From NCBI GenBank assembly GCA_016783965.1, contig JADHVO010000006.1, positions 186,001 to 250,000 on the forward strand: 64,000 nt of DNA, read 5' to 3'. Shown here piece by piece: positions 17,703-26,558 of this stretch. The stretch is from Alphaproteobacteria bacterium. GTDB taxonomy: Bacteria; Pseudomonadota; Alphaproteobacteria; Micropepsales; Micropepsaceae. Positions within the stretch are counted from its first letter, which is position 1, and each line of letters begins with the position of its first letter. The notes beneath the pieces were generated by a model. That model saw only the letters and a list, made by a program, of their open reading frames with translations. It was not told where the DNA came from and did not search any database. The position numbers were made by a program, and so were the translations under genes.

Positions 17703-18557
17703 TTAAGGGGAAGGTTCGGCAACCATGTCAGCCTCAAGGTGGCCGAGCTTGTCGATCTCGATGCGCACCTTGTCGCCGACCTTCAGGAACTGCGGCGGCT
17801 TCGTCGACTGGCCGACGCCGCCCGGCGTGCCGGTGAACACGATGTCGCCGGGTTCGAGCGTCATCGCCTCGCTCAGATAGGCCACCTGGTCGAAGCAGTT
17901 GAACACCAGGTTCTTCGTGTTCGAGTTCTGCTTGGTCTGACCGTTCACGATGCAGCGGATGCCGAGCGCATGCGGATCGCCAACCTCGTCCGCCGTGGTG
18001 ATCCACGGCCCGAACGGCGCGTGGGTGTCGAACGATTTTCCGATCAGCCATTGCTGGGTGTGGAACTGCCAGTCGCGCACGCTGATGTCGTTGCCGCAGC
18101 AATAGCCGAAGATCACCTCGTGCGCCCTCTCCTTCGGCACATGACGGCAGCGCTTGCCGATGACGAACACCATCTCGGCTTCCCAGTCGATCATGGTGGA
18201 GACCTTCGGCACCTGGATCGGCGCGTAAGGTCCGTTCACCGCATGGCCCATCTTGGCGAACCAGATCTGCTTCTCCGGCGTCTTGGCGCCCGATTCCGCG
18301 ATGTGGTCGGCGTAGTTGAGCCCGATCGCCATCACCTTCTGCGGCCGCGGCACCGGCGCCAGCAGCTCGACGTCCTTCAGCGCGATGTGCGGCGTCTCGT
18401 GCGCGACGATGCGTTCCACATGGTCCTTCACGTCGTGCCACGCCGCGATCAGGCCGACCATGTCGCGCGCCATGTGGCGGTCCGACAGGTCGACGATACC
18501 GCCGTCTTTCACCGCGCCGATGCGCACGCCTTCGTGCCGGAAGGTGACCAGTTTCAT
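17703..18557 (-). CDS. Fumarylacetoacetate hydrolase family protein
   Basis: FAH-fold hydrolase or isomerase of 284 aa. It has the family core VMAIGLNYADHIAES, the metal-binding stretch DWEAEMVFVIG, and GDIVFTGTPGGVG near the C-terminus. The ATG at 18557 follows the dioxygenase gene with an ATGA overlap, so the two are one operon. FAH-family members cleave or isomerise 2-oxo acids and 2-hydroxymuconate-type intermediates (for example in aromatic catabolism); the specific substrate here is not identifiable. Confidence 0.92.
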   Translation of the reverse strand: MKLVTFRHEGVRIGAVKDGGIVDLSDRHMARDMVGLIAAWHDVKDHVERIVAHETPHIALKDVELLAPVPRPQKVMAIGLNYADHIAESGAKTPEKQIWFAKMGHAVNGPYAPIQVPKVSTMIDWEAEMVFVIGKRCRHVPKERAHEVIFGYCCGNDISVRDWQFHTQQWLIGKSFDTHAPFGPWITTADEVGDPHALGIRCIVNGQTKQNSNTKNLVFNCFDQVAYLSEAMTLEPGDIVFTGTPGGVGQSTKPPQFLKVGDKVRIEIDKLGHLEADMVAEPSP

Positions 18558-19429
18558 GCGCGTGCCGCCCTTGGTTTGTCGCCCTTGACGCTGGTGCGGA
18601 CCATCTCGCGGCGATGGCCGTGATAGTCGTTCAGCGCGAAATGCTGCGTGGACCGGTTGTCCCAGATCGCCAGCGTCCCCTTCGCCCATTTGAGGCGCCA
18701 GGTGAAGTTCTCGTTGACCGAATGGCGGAACAGATGGCCGAGCACCCCGTCCGACTCCGCCTTCGACCAGCCCGCGATGCGCTGGGTGTAGACCGGATTG
18801 AGATAGAGCGCCGCGCGCCCCGTGCCGGGATGCTCGATTACCGCCGGATGCGACTGCTCGGCATAGGCTTCCTTCGACGGCTCGATCTTCGTGGACATCT
18901 TGTCCTTCACGCCGTCGAGATAGCCGCCGGTGCCATAGGCCGGTCCCGCTGAATGCACCGCGTTCAGGCCCATCAGCGTGTCGCGCATGCCGGACGACAG
19001 CGTGTCGAACGCCATGTACTGGTTCGCCCACACCGTGTCGCCGCCGGCCTCCGGCGTTTCGAGGCAATAGAGCACCGTGAAGCGTGGCGGCGCCTCCAGG
19101 TAGGAGAGATCGGTGTGCCACGCATTCGCGAAGTTCAGCTTCTCGTGCTTCTCCTTCAGGATGCGGATCGCGAACGGATGGCCGTCGACCGGTTTGACGT
19201 AGGGCGTGATGTCCTTGCCGCCGAGCTGGTCGGTAAAGTGCTCCATCGCTTCCAGCGACAGATTCTGGCCGGGCAGGGCGACGACGAGATGGTCGTTCAG
19301 CGCCTTTGTGATCGCGGCCACGTCGTCGGCGCTCGCCTTCGCGACGTCGACGCCGGTGATGTAAGCCCCCGCCGAACCGCCCGCGGGCGTGACGTGCAGG
19401 CGTTCGCGCGTGTGGACTGCTGCCGGCAT
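18554..19429 (-). CDS. TauD/TfdA-family Fe(II)/2-oxoglutarate dioxygenase
   Basis: Dioxygenase of 291 aa. The Fe(II) HxD motif is in AWHTDLSYL, the distal His and the 2-oxoglutarate-binding Arg are in the C-terminal GHRREMVR segment, and GGDTVWANQ is a family hallmark. TauD relatives release sulfite from taurine, TfdA relatives cleave aryloxyalkanoates, and others hydroxylate; the substrate cannot be decided. It is the middle gene of a minus-strand operon (esterase-like gene 10 bases upstream, FAH gene overlapping downstream). Confidence 0.93.
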   Translation of the reverse strand: MPAAVHTRERLHVTPAGGSAGAYITGVDVAKASADDVAAITKALNDHLVVALPGQNLSLEAMEHFTDQLGGKDITPYVKPVDGHPFAIRILKEKHEKLNFANAWHTDLSYLEAPPRFTVLYCLETPEAGGDTVWANQYMAFDTLSSGMRDTLMGLNAVHSAGPAYGTGGYLDGVKDKMSTKIEPSKEAYAEQSHPAVIEHPGTGRAALYLNPVYTQRIAGWSKAESDGVLGHLFRHSVNENFTWRLKWAKGTLAIWDNRSTQHFALNDYHGHRREMVRTSVKGDKPRAARA

Positions 19430-19439
19430 GCTGACCTCC

Positions 19440-20201
19440 CTATTTCAGGGCGTCTTCGAAGAACGCCACCGCTGCCCGGTGTGCCTCCCGGGTCATGTCG
19501 GGATTATAGCGCATGATGACCTTGCCGCCCTTGCCCTGATTGCCGAACGGATCGGTCACCTCCACGTCGATCCCCGGCATGTCGAAGCCGTGATGGCTGT
19601 CAGGCATCACCAGAGTGCAGATTTTCGTGGCATCGGTGGGCTTCAGCGACGCCACCAGCTTCGCCGACACCCCCGGATCGTTGTCGTACTGGTCCAGCGC
19701 GCCGGTCATCAGCAGCATGCGCGTTTCGGCCAGGTCGCCGAATTCGAACCCCGCCACCTTGTTGTAGGCCCAGGTCGCCGGATAGACCGGCATCAGCGCC
19801 GGGAACGCGCCCTGCGCATCGGCATGCCGCCGCGTCGCGGCCAGCATGCAGACCACCCCGCCGAACGAGAACCCGGCCGCGCCGATCCGCTGAGGATCAA
19901 CCCCCGCGTGCGCCCTGAGCAGTTCGCGCCCGCCATACAGATCCGCCAGCGCATCCACTGGCCGCGGCCGCCCGTCCGCGCCGCCTTTGAACCCGCGCGC
20001 CGCCCACATATCCGGCTCCAGCGTCACGAATCCGGCCGCGTTCAGCACATCGGCATACCCGCCCTCGCGCAGCGACGGCCCCGCCGAACCGTGGAGCAGG
20101 ATCACCGCCGGATGCTTCTCCCGCCCATCCTGCGGCACCCGCAGACGGGCGGCGATGGTGTGGGTGGCTGTTGCGTAGGTGACGTAGTGGAGAGAGTTCA
20201 T
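19440..20201 (-). CDS. Dienelactone hydrolase-like alpha/beta hydrolase
   Basis: Alpha/beta hydrolase of 253 aa. The nucleophile elbow GFSFGG suggests a Ser nucleophile instead of the Cys of classical dienelactone hydrolases; the acid is probably in GALDQYDND and the His in DSHHGFD. LLHGSAGP gives the oxyanion-hole segment. There is no signal peptide. It heads the operon with the dioxygenase and FAH genes, so it may open an ester or lactone in the same pathway (inference). Confidence 0.88.
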   Translation of the reverse strand: MNSLHYVTYATATHTIAARLRVPQDGREKHPAVILLHGSAGPSLREGGYADVLNAAGFVTLEPDMWAARGFKGGADGRPRPVDALADLYGGRELLRAHAGVDPQRIGAAGFSFGGVVCMLAATRRHADAQGAFPALMPVYPATWAYNKVAGFEFGDLAETRMLLMTGALDQYDNDPGVSAKLVASLKPTDATKICTLVMPDSHHGFDMPGIDVEVTDPFGNQGKGGKVIMRYNPDMTREAHRAAVAFFEDALK

Positions 20202-20230
20202 AGATGCACTCTATGCAGCCACAAACCCCA

Positions 20231-20357
20231 CTGTCATCCCCGCGAAGGCGGGGACCAAGCGCGCCCGCGTCGGCGGGCGCAAGAGAAGTTGCACCGAAGT
20301 GAGCCTTTGGCGCGCAGACGCGCGCCTACTAGGTCCCCGCCTTCGCGGGGATGACAG
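20231..20357. repeat. Composite intergenic repeat with long inverted repeats and three hairpins
   Basis: A perfect 26-bp inverted repeat (20231-20256 and 20332-20357) whose arms are each a hairpin around CCCCGC-GAAG-GCGGGG. Between them lie GCGCCCGCGTCGGCGGGCGC (20261-20280, hairpin) and GGCGCGCAGACGCGCGCC (20309-20326, hairpin). The same order of hairpins, with paired base changes, occurs at 59441-59522. It fills most of the 161-base gap between the P450 and esterase genes and may terminate or protect transcripts. Confidence 0.85.
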
Positions 20358-20362
20358 TCGGA

Positions 20363-21562
20363 TTACGAAGCTCGCTTTGCAGGCGCGAATGTCACCGGCA
20401 TCACCTGCGGGCCGCTGATGAAGTTGGAGGGCAGCCAGCGCGGCTCGCCCTTCAGCCTGAAATTCTTCATCCGCGTCAGCACCTCCACCAGCATCGCATC
20501 GATCTCGATGCGGGCGATGTGCTGGCCCAGGCACCCATGCGGTCCCGTGCCGAAGGCGATGTGCTCGTTGGGCGTGCGCGACAGGTCGAGCCTGTCGGCA
20601 TGCGCGAACTTCGCCGGATCGCGGTTGGCGGCGCCGAAATACATGACGACCTTGTCGCCCTCCTTCACTTTCCGGCCGGCCAGCTCCACATCGTGCCTGG
20701 CGGTGCGGCGCATGTAGATCACCGGGCTCGCCCAGCGCAGCAATTCCTCGCGCGCGCTCGGCAGCCGGCCCGGCAGGTCCTCCATCAGCCAGCGGTGCTG
20801 GTCGGGATTTTCCAGCAGCGCGATCATGCCCGACGACAGCAGGTTGCGAGTCGTGTCGCCACCGGCATCGATCAAGAGCAGGAAGAACAGCAGGAATTCG
20901 ACGTCGTCCAGCTTCTTGCCGTCGACTTCAGCCGCCAGCAGCTTGGTGGCGAGATCGTCCTTCGGCCGCGCCCGCTTCTCCGCGATCAGCTGCGTGCCGT
21001 ATTCGAACATCTTGCCGACCGCGCTCGCACCTTCCTCCGACGGCGTGCCGCCGGCGGTGGTGTGGATCGCTTCGGTCAGCTTGTAGAGCTCGCGCCCGTC
21101 GTCCAGCGGCATGCCCATCAGCTCGGCGATGACATAGGACGGCATCTCGCCCGCCACCTGGCTGACGAAATCGCATTCGCCCTTCTCGATCACCGCATCG
21201 ACGATCTGCCGTGCCAGCTCCTGTATGCGCGGCTTCTTGTCGGCGGCGGTCGGCACCGTGAATTCCTGGCGGATGAGTTTGCGGAACGCCGTGTGCTGCG
21301 GCGGGTCCATCATCAGCATCATCTTGTAGGGCCCGAAATTCTGACCGCCGAGCGGGTCCTGGATCATGATCGTCGGCTCGGACGAATAGGCCTGGAAATT
21401 GCGGTCCACGTCCCACACGTCCTGGAAGCGCGTCACCGCCCAGAAGCCGGGACCGGCCGGTTCCTGCTGAAAATGCACCGGATCGTTGGTGCGCAGCCAG
21501 TCATACTGCGCCAGCGGATGGCCGTGCGCGAAGGAGTTCGGATCCCAGAGATCGATCTTCAT
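20363..21562 (-). CDS. Cytochrome P450
   Basis: Soluble bacterial P450 of 399 aa. The heme-binding motif FGTGPHGCLGQ has its axial Cys at residue 344; the I-helix oxygen-activation motif is DAGGDTT, and the K-helix ExxR is EELLR. There is no membrane anchor; ferredoxin and reductase partners are not in the window. The ATG at 21562 overlaps the stop of the DUF7064-like gene (ATGA). The neighbouring acyl-CoA synthetase suggests hydroxylation of a lipid, terpenoid or steroid-like substrate (inference). Confidence 0.95.
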   Translation of the reverse strand: MKIDLWDPNSFAHGHPLAQYDWLRTNDPVHFQQEPAGPGFWAVTRFQDVWDVDRNFQAYSSEPTIMIQDPLGGQNFGPYKMMLMMDPPQHTAFRKLIRQEFTVPTAADKKPRIQELARQIVDAVIEKGECDFVSQVAGEMPSYVIAELMGMPLDDGRELYKLTEAIHTTAGGTPSEEGASAVGKMFEYGTQLIAEKRARPKDDLATKLLAAEVDGKKLDDVEFLLFFLLLIDAGGDTTRNLLSSGMIALLENPDQHRWLMEDLPGRLPSAREELLRWASPVIYMRRTARHDVELAGRKVKEGDKVVMYFGAANRDPAKFAHADRLDLSRTPNEHIAFGTGPHGCLGQHIARIEIDAMLVEVLTRMKNFRLKGEPRWLPSNFISGPQVMPVTFAPAKRAS

Positions 21563-22587
21563 GCCACGCTCACCGGTTTGCCATCCACGATCTGGTCGAG
21601 ATACTCGCTCAACCCATACCCTGTCATGCCGTTGCACGTGTACTCCGTCATGCCCTCGGTGATGCGGGTGTTGAGTTCCTGCCCGTCCGGTGTCTTGCGC
21701 CGGTTGCGCAGCGGGATCAGCGACATCACCTTGCCGGTCACGTTGTAGGTCGCGCCCGACTCGGTCTTCACCTTCGCCCGCAGGCCCGTCTGGTACCAGT
21801 TCTCGTCCCAGTCCGTGTCCATCGAACATTCTGTGATCAAGTCGTACTTGCCGTCCCTCAGCACCATGCCGCCCTCGCGCGGCTTGCCTTCCGTGCCCGC
21901 GACAATGGAGAGCATCATCGCGAAGTCCTTGCCGAAGTTCATCGGGCACCAGCGGTACCAGTGGATCGCCTGCCAGTAGCGCGGCCCCCACGACTTGTCC
22001 CGCAGGCCGTACCCGTCCACCCGGAACGTCTCGTCGCCCAGCGTGAACGTGCCCTTGGCGTGCATGTGCTGCTCGTAGTGCGCCTTGGCGAAGGATTTCT
22101 CCGGGTCGATCTGGAGCGACGTCCCGTCTTCGCGCACGGTCTCGCCGCCATACATCGGCGACACGCCCTCGTAGTGCAGGTCCACCTTGCACGGCACCGA
22201 CGGGTTGTTCTTGAACGCGCTGGAGGGTTCGGCCATCTCGAACGGCCGCTCCATCAGCAGCGCCTTGCCGTCATAGCTGACGTGCAGCTTCTTGAACGGC
22301 TCGACCACGTCGATCTTCATGCCGCCGGCGTTCATTGCCTTGTTGTCGCCGATCTTCGGCCGCCCGTACATGAACGCCACCCGCCCGTCGGGCAGGTAGA
22401 GGCACACCGTCATCTCGGCATGACCTTCGTTCGGGCGATTGCCCAGCCGGAACCAGCCTCCGATCTTCCGGACGGGATCGAACACGTTGAAGTACATGCT
22501 CTCGTTGTAGTTGGAGGCCGCGTCAGGCGTGTGGGTGTACTCGTCCTGCGGTTCGAGCCGGACCTTGAATCCGGTGCGCGGTGCCAT
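21559..22587 (-). CDS. DUF7064-like protein of unknown function
   Basis: A 342-aa soluble protein without signal peptide or membrane helix. Visible segments include ESMYFNVFDPVRKIGGWFRL near the N-terminus, RDKSWGPRYWQAIHWYRWCP in the middle and ITEGMTEY near the C-terminus. This resembles the DUF7064/7065 pair of beta-rich lipocalin/AttH-like domains often found next to P450s, aminoglycoside-kinase-like proteins and acyl-CoA enzymes. The start ATG 22587 has GGGAG 7 bases upstream. It is the first gene of the operon with P450 and is divergent from the acyl-CoA synthetase (143-base shared control region). Function unknown. Confidence 0.8.
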   Translation of the reverse strand: MAPRTGFKVRLEPQDEYTHTPDAASNYNESMYFNVFDPVRKIGGWFRLGNRPNEGHAEMTVCLYLPDGRVAFMYGRPKIGDNKAMNAGGMKIDVVEPFKKLHVSYDGKALLMERPFEMAEPSSAFKNNPSVPCKVDLHYEGVSPMYGGETVREDGTSLQIDPEKSFAKAHYEQHMHAKGTFTLGDETFRVDGYGLRDKSWGPRYWQAIHWYRWCPMNFGKDFAMMLSIVAGTEGKPREGGMVLRDGKYDLITECSMDTDWDENWYQTGLRAKVKTESGATYNVTGKVMSLIPLRNRRKTPDGQELNTRITEGMTEYTCNGMTGYGLSEYLDQIVDGKPVSVA

Positions 22588-22730
22588 GGCGTTTCTCCCG
22601 ATAATTTTCGTAATTCTGGGATTGTCCCGCCCCGCCCGCAATCGCGTTGTCGGGTCGCGCCGCACTTATTAGAGTGCTGCAAAACAGCCCGCGGACCATG
22701 TTTCCGCTGCGGAATACAGGGAGCGAGACC

Positions 22731-24335
22731 ATGCCGTGGAATTTCGGCGATATCCTCGAGGCCATCGAGACCGTGCTGCCGCCCGATGCGCCGGCCTTTG
22801 TGCACGGCACAAGGCGCATCAGCTGGGGCGAAACTTCGAAGCGCACCAACAACCTCGCCCGGGCGCTGATCAAGCGCGGCGCCAGGCCTGGAGACAAGGT
22901 CGCGTTCTACATGCGCAACCGTCCCGAGTACTGCGAGACGCTGGCGGCGGCGTTCAAGGCGCGGCTGACCCATGTGAACGTCAACTACCGCTATGTCGCT
23001 GACGAGGTGTTCTACATCTTCGACAACTCGGACGCGCAGACCGTCGTTTACGGCACCGAGTTCCGCGACATCATCTCCGAGATCCGTCCGCGCCTGACCA
23101 AGGTCAAGACCTTCGTCGAAGTCACCGACGGCGGCGTGCCCGCGAATTTCGCGGACGACTTCGAGGCGCTGACGAAGGAAGGCGACGGCTCGCCGCTGAA
23201 CATCGAGCGGTCGCCGCAGGATGAGTTCTTCATCTACACGGGTGGCACCACCGGCATGCCCAAGGGTGTCATCTGGGCGCACAACGACCTGCGCGAGACC
23301 TCGCTCATCGCGCTGCGCAAGCTGGGTCCCGTGCCGGAGAATCTCGAACAGGTCGTTGCCGCCATCAAGACGCTTGGTCCGGGCAACCGGCTGCTGCCGG
23401 CGTGTCCGCTGATGCATGGCACCGGCTTGCTGATGGCGCTGTCGGCGATGCTGGCCGGCGGCTGCGTGATCACGCTGACACACCATTCGCTCGACGCCCA
23501 CGAATTGTGGAAGGCGGCCGAGGACAACAAGGCGATGACCGTCGTCATCGTCGGCGACGCCTTCGCCAAGCCGATGCTGGCGGCGCTGGAGGAAAAACCC
23601 GGCCGCTACGACACCTCCTCCATCGTGAACATCGTGTCGTCCGGCGTGATGTGGTCGCGCGAGGTGAAGCAGGCACTGCTGAAGCACATTCCGCAGGCGA
23701 TCATGGTCGACAGCTTCGGCTCGTCGGAAGCCGTGGGCTTCGGCACCTCGATGATGACCAAGGACGCCGAGGTCACGACCGCCAAGTTCCAGATTAGCGA
23801 TCGCGTAAAGGTGTTCGACGAGCAGGATCGGCCGGTCGAGCCCGGCTCGGGCATCCGCGGCTTCGTCGCCATGCCAGAGCCGATCCCGCTCGGCTATTAC
23901 AAGGACGCGAAGAAGACCGCGTCGACCTTCAAGACCATCGCCGGCGTGCGCTACTCCATCCCCGGCGACTGGTGCATGGTCGAGGCCGACGGCACGCTCA
24001 CGCTGCTCGGCCGCGGCAGCGTCTGCATCAACACGGCCGGCGAGAAAGTCTTCCCCGAAGAGGTTGAGGAGACGCTGAAGCTTCATCCGTCCGTGGACGA
24101 CGTCCTGGTCGTCGGCGTACCGGACGAAAAGTGGGGCCAGTCGATCACCGCCGTGGTCGTGCCGCGCGGCGAGATCAACGAGGACGAACTGCGCCGCCAC
24201 GTGCACAGGAAGCTCGCAGGCTACAAGGCGCCCAAGCGCGTGCTGGTGGCCGGCGTCCCCCTGCGCGCCCCGAACGGCAAGGCCGACTACAAGGGCGCGC
24301 TCGACTTCGCGAAACGCGAACTCGGCATCGTTTGA
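22731..24335 (+). CDS. Acyl-CoA synthetase (AMP-forming)
   Basis: Adenylate-forming enzyme of 534 aa that activates a carboxylic acid to its CoA thioester. The ATP P-loop is YTGGTTGMPKG, the A5-type motif is DSFGSSEAVGFG, the hinge region follows GRGSVCINTAGEKVFPEEVE, and the C-terminal catalytic Lys is in PNGKADYKGA. The start ATG 22731 has AGGGAG 7 bases upstream. It is divergent from the DUF7064-like/P450 operon and likely shares its pathway. The acid substrate is unknown; medium- or long-chain or terpenoid acids are typical for this branch. Confidence 0.92.
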   Translation: MPWNFGDILEAIETVLPPDAPAFVHGTRRISWGETSKRTNNLARALIKRGARPGDKVAFYMRNRPEYCETLAAAFKARLTHVNVNYRYVADEVFYIFDNSDAQTVVYGTEFRDIISEIRPRLTKVKTFVEVTDGGVPANFADDFEALTKEGDGSPLNIERSPQDEFFIYTGGTTGMPKGVIWAHNDLRETSLIALRKLGPVPENLEQVVAAIKTLGPGNRLLPACPLMHGTGLLMALSAMLAGGCVITLTHHSLDAHELWKAAEDNKAMTVVIVGDAFAKPMLAALEEKPGRYDTSSIVNIVSSGVMWSREVKQALLKHIPQAIMVDSFGSSEAVGFGTSMMTKDAEVTTAKFQISDRVKVFDEQDRPVEPGSGIRGFVAMPEPIPLGYYKDAKKTASTFKTIAGVRYSIPGDWCMVEADGTLTLLGRGSVCINTAGEKVFPEEVEETLKLHPSVDDVLVVGVPDEKWGQSITAVVVPRGEINEDELRRHVHRKLAGYKAPKRVLVAGVPLRAPNGKADYKGALDFAKRELGIV

Positions 24336-24373
24336 TCCTCCACGCGCTGACGCGGGGGGAGGAACAAGAAAAA

Positions 24374-24401
24374 AGCCCGGGCGGCTTGCGCCGTCCGGGC
24401 T
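24374..24401 (-). terminator. Rho-independent terminator of the small exported protein gene
   Basis: An 11-bp stem (24374-24384 with 24391-24401) with one mismatch and loop CTTGCG. Read on the minus strand it is followed by a run of T residues (A-run 24369-24374 on the plus strand), so it terminates the minus-strand gene at 24428-24802. It could also serve the convergent acyl-CoA synthetase. Confidence 0.88.
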
Positions 24402-24427
24402 CACCTTAGCGCAGGGGCGCCGAAGGT

Positions 24428-24802
24428 TTACTGGTACGTGGCCGACGTGTTGTGGCCGTCCCACTTGATGTCGATCGACGAGATCGTGCAGAGGTCGAAG
24501 CCCTGCGTCCATTCCGCCGACGAGCCGTCGCTGGTGTAGGTCACCTTCAGGTCCCAGTCGCAGGTCTCGCCGCGGCCGCCCGGGAAGTGGATGTGTACGG
24601 CGGCACCGTCTTCCAGTGTGTCCTGTCCCATCACGTCGCTCCCCCAGTCGTTGCTGTCATGCGGCGAGATGTAGACGTTGTTGATTTCGTAGCCCGTGCT
24701 GTTGGTCAGATCGAAGTCCTGCGGCGCCGCGTTCGCGGCCACAGGTGCGAGCGTTGTCATGCCGGCCGCCAGCACGGCGACCGAAAGAAGACGCAGTTTC
24801 AT
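24428..24802 (-). CDS. Small exported protein of unknown function
   Basis: Predicted secreted protein of 124 aa. The signal peptide is KLRLLSVAVLAAGMTTLAPV plus AANA; the mature part begins APQDFDLTNSTGYEINNVYI, and two cysteines (in ETCDWDLKV and DLCTISSI) may form a disulfide. The start ATG 24802 has AGGGG 6 bases upstream. The FDLxNxTGYEI...DLKVxY pattern resembles a family of small periplasmic proteins that has often been mislabelled argininosuccinate lyase; no lyase motifs are present. Function unknown. It stands alone with its own terminator. Confidence 0.8.
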   Translation of the reverse strand: MKLRLLSVAVLAAGMTTLAPVAANAAPQDFDLTNSTGYEINNVYISPHDSNDWGSDVMGQDTLEDGAAVHIHFPGGRGETCDWDLKVTYTSDGSSAEWTQGFDLCTISSIDIKWDGHNTSATYQ

Positions 24803-24953
24803 TGGATACCCCTTTTGAAATTCCCCTCGGAACCGAAGTGAAGGACTGCCGCGCGGCGCATTCAAGACTGCGGCGCGCATGCGATCGAAAATACTGGCCA
24901 CCGGGTCAAAAATGGTCGCACTGATTACATTTCCGTAATATTGCGTGAGCGCA

Positions 24954-26558
24954 TTAATCCAGCATGCGCTCCAGGGTCTGGAGTTCGTCCGCCTCGCGTG
25001 ACGGCTTGTCCCAGCGGATGCGGTTGATGCGGGGGAAGCGCATGGCGACGCCGCTCTTGTGCCGGGTCGAGCGCTGCAATCCCTCGAACGCGACCTCGAG
25101 TACCAGCCCGAACTCCCTGTCGGCGCGCACGCTGCGCACCGGGCCGAAGCGTTCGATCGTGTTGTCGCGCACGAACTTGTCGATCTGCTTCAGCTCCTCG
25201 TCGGTGAAGCCGAAATAGGCCTTGCCGACCGGCGTCAGCGAGCGATCGCCGTTCGCATCCTCGCGCCACACCCCGAAGGTGTAGTCGGAGTAGAAGCTGG
25301 AACGCTTGCCGTGGCCGCGCTGCGCATACATCAGCACCGCGTCGATCAGATGCGGATCGCGCTTCCACTTGAACCACGGTCCTTTCGGGCGCCCGGCCTC
25401 GTAGATCGAATCCCAGCGCTTGAGCATCAGCCCCTCGGCGATCTGCGGATCGCCGTCCGGCGGCTGCGCACGCAAATGCGCCAGCTGCTCCCAGCTCTCG
25501 AACGGCTGCAACGGCGAGAGGTCGATGCGAGAGGATTTGAGTTGCGCGATGAACGCCTCCAGCCGCTTGCGGCGCTGGGCGAAAGGCAGGCCGCGCAGGT
25601 CTTCCTTGCCGTCCATCAAGAGGTCATAGGCGCGGATGCCGGCCGGGAATTTCGCGATGGTCTTCGCCTCGGGATTCTTGCGGTTCAGCCGCTGTTGCAG
25701 GTCGCCGAAGGTGTCCACGCGGCCGCCCGTCATCACCAGCAGCTCGCCGTCGATCACGCCCTCGAAGTTCAGCGCCGCCATCACGTCGGGAAAGGCGTGG
25801 CCGATGTCGTCGCCGGTGCGGGAATAGAGCCGCTTCTCGCCGCGCTCGCTCGCCGCCTGCACCCGGATGCCGTCCCACTTCCATTCGGCGGCGTAATCGG
25901 CGGCGTCGTACTTCGCGAAATCCGTCGCCTCGTCGATCGCCTGCGCCAGCATCACGGGCCGGAAGCGCGCGGGCGCGTCGGGTGAAGGTTTGTCGCTGCG
26001 CTTCTCCAGCCAGGCGAACAGGTCTTCGTAGGGCGGCCGCTGTGAGTGCCACACCTCCTCGATCTCGGCGACCTCGACATGGCCCAGATCCGCAAGCGCC
26101 AGCTTCGCCAACCGCGCCGACACGCCCACACGCAGCGCACCCGTCAGCAGCTTCAGCAAAGCCCACCGCCCATCCGGATCCAGCGCATCGAGCCAGCCTT
26201 CCAGCAATCTCTGCACCTCGTTGCGGCTCGCGCTGCGCAGGGCGTCGATCACCTCCGGCAATTCCGGCTCGCGGTTGGCGCCCGGCTTGCTCGGCCAGAT
26301 CAGCGCCACCGTCTCCGCCAGGTCGCCGACGAAATCGTAGGACATTGCGAACAGCGCCGGATCGACCCGGGCCTCGACTGCCTTCCTGATGAACGCCGGT
26401 TTCGCCGCGTCGAACGTCAGCACGCCGGTCAGCGCAGCCAGCGCCCATCCCCGCTCCGGATCGGTCGTCTCGCGCAGGTAATCGCGCACCAGCGTCAGCT
26501 TGGTGTTGCGCGACGGCGTGAACGCGAGACTGTCGAGCAGGCGGGCGAAGGCGCGCAT
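24954..26558 (-). CDS. ATP-dependent DNA ligase, repair-associated type
   Basis: ATP-dependent ligase of 534 aa of the group often called cisplatin-damage-response ligase. The adenylation motif KWDG has the nucleophile Lys227; VIDGELLV (motif III region), EGLMLKRWDSIYEAGRPKGP and WFKWKR (motifs IV-V) follow in order. The first 200 residues form a helical DNA-binding domain. The start ATG 26558 overlaps the upstream gene's TGA by one base (TGATG). It lies in an operon with the ligase-associated exonuclease. The DEXH helicase and phosphoesterase that often accompany this pair are not here. Confidence 0.94.
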   Translation of the reverse strand: MRAFARLLDSLAFTPSRNTKLTLVRDYLRETTDPERGWALAALTGVLTFDAAKPAFIRKAVEARVDPALFAMSYDFVGDLAETVALIWPSKPGANREPELPEVIDALRSASRNEVQRLLEGWLDALDPDGRWALLKLLTGALRVGVSARLAKLALADLGHVEVAEIEEVWHSQRPPYEDLFAWLEKRSDKPSPDAPARFRPVMLAQAIDEATDFAKYDAADYAAEWKWDGIRVQAASERGEKRLYSRTGDDIGHAFPDVMAALNFEGVIDGELLVMTGGRVDTFGDLQQRLNRKNPEAKTIAKFPAGIRAYDLLMDGKEDLRGLPFAQRRKRLEAFIAQLKSSRIDLSPLQPFESWEQLAHLRAQPPDGDPQIAEGLMLKRWDSIYEAGRPKGPWFKWKRDPHLIDAVLMYAQRGHGKRSSFYSDYTFGVWREDANGDRSLTPVGKAYFGFTDEELKQIDKFVRDNTIERFGPVRSVRADREFGLVLEVAFEGLQRSTRHKSGVAMRFPRINRIRWDKPSREADELQTLERMLD

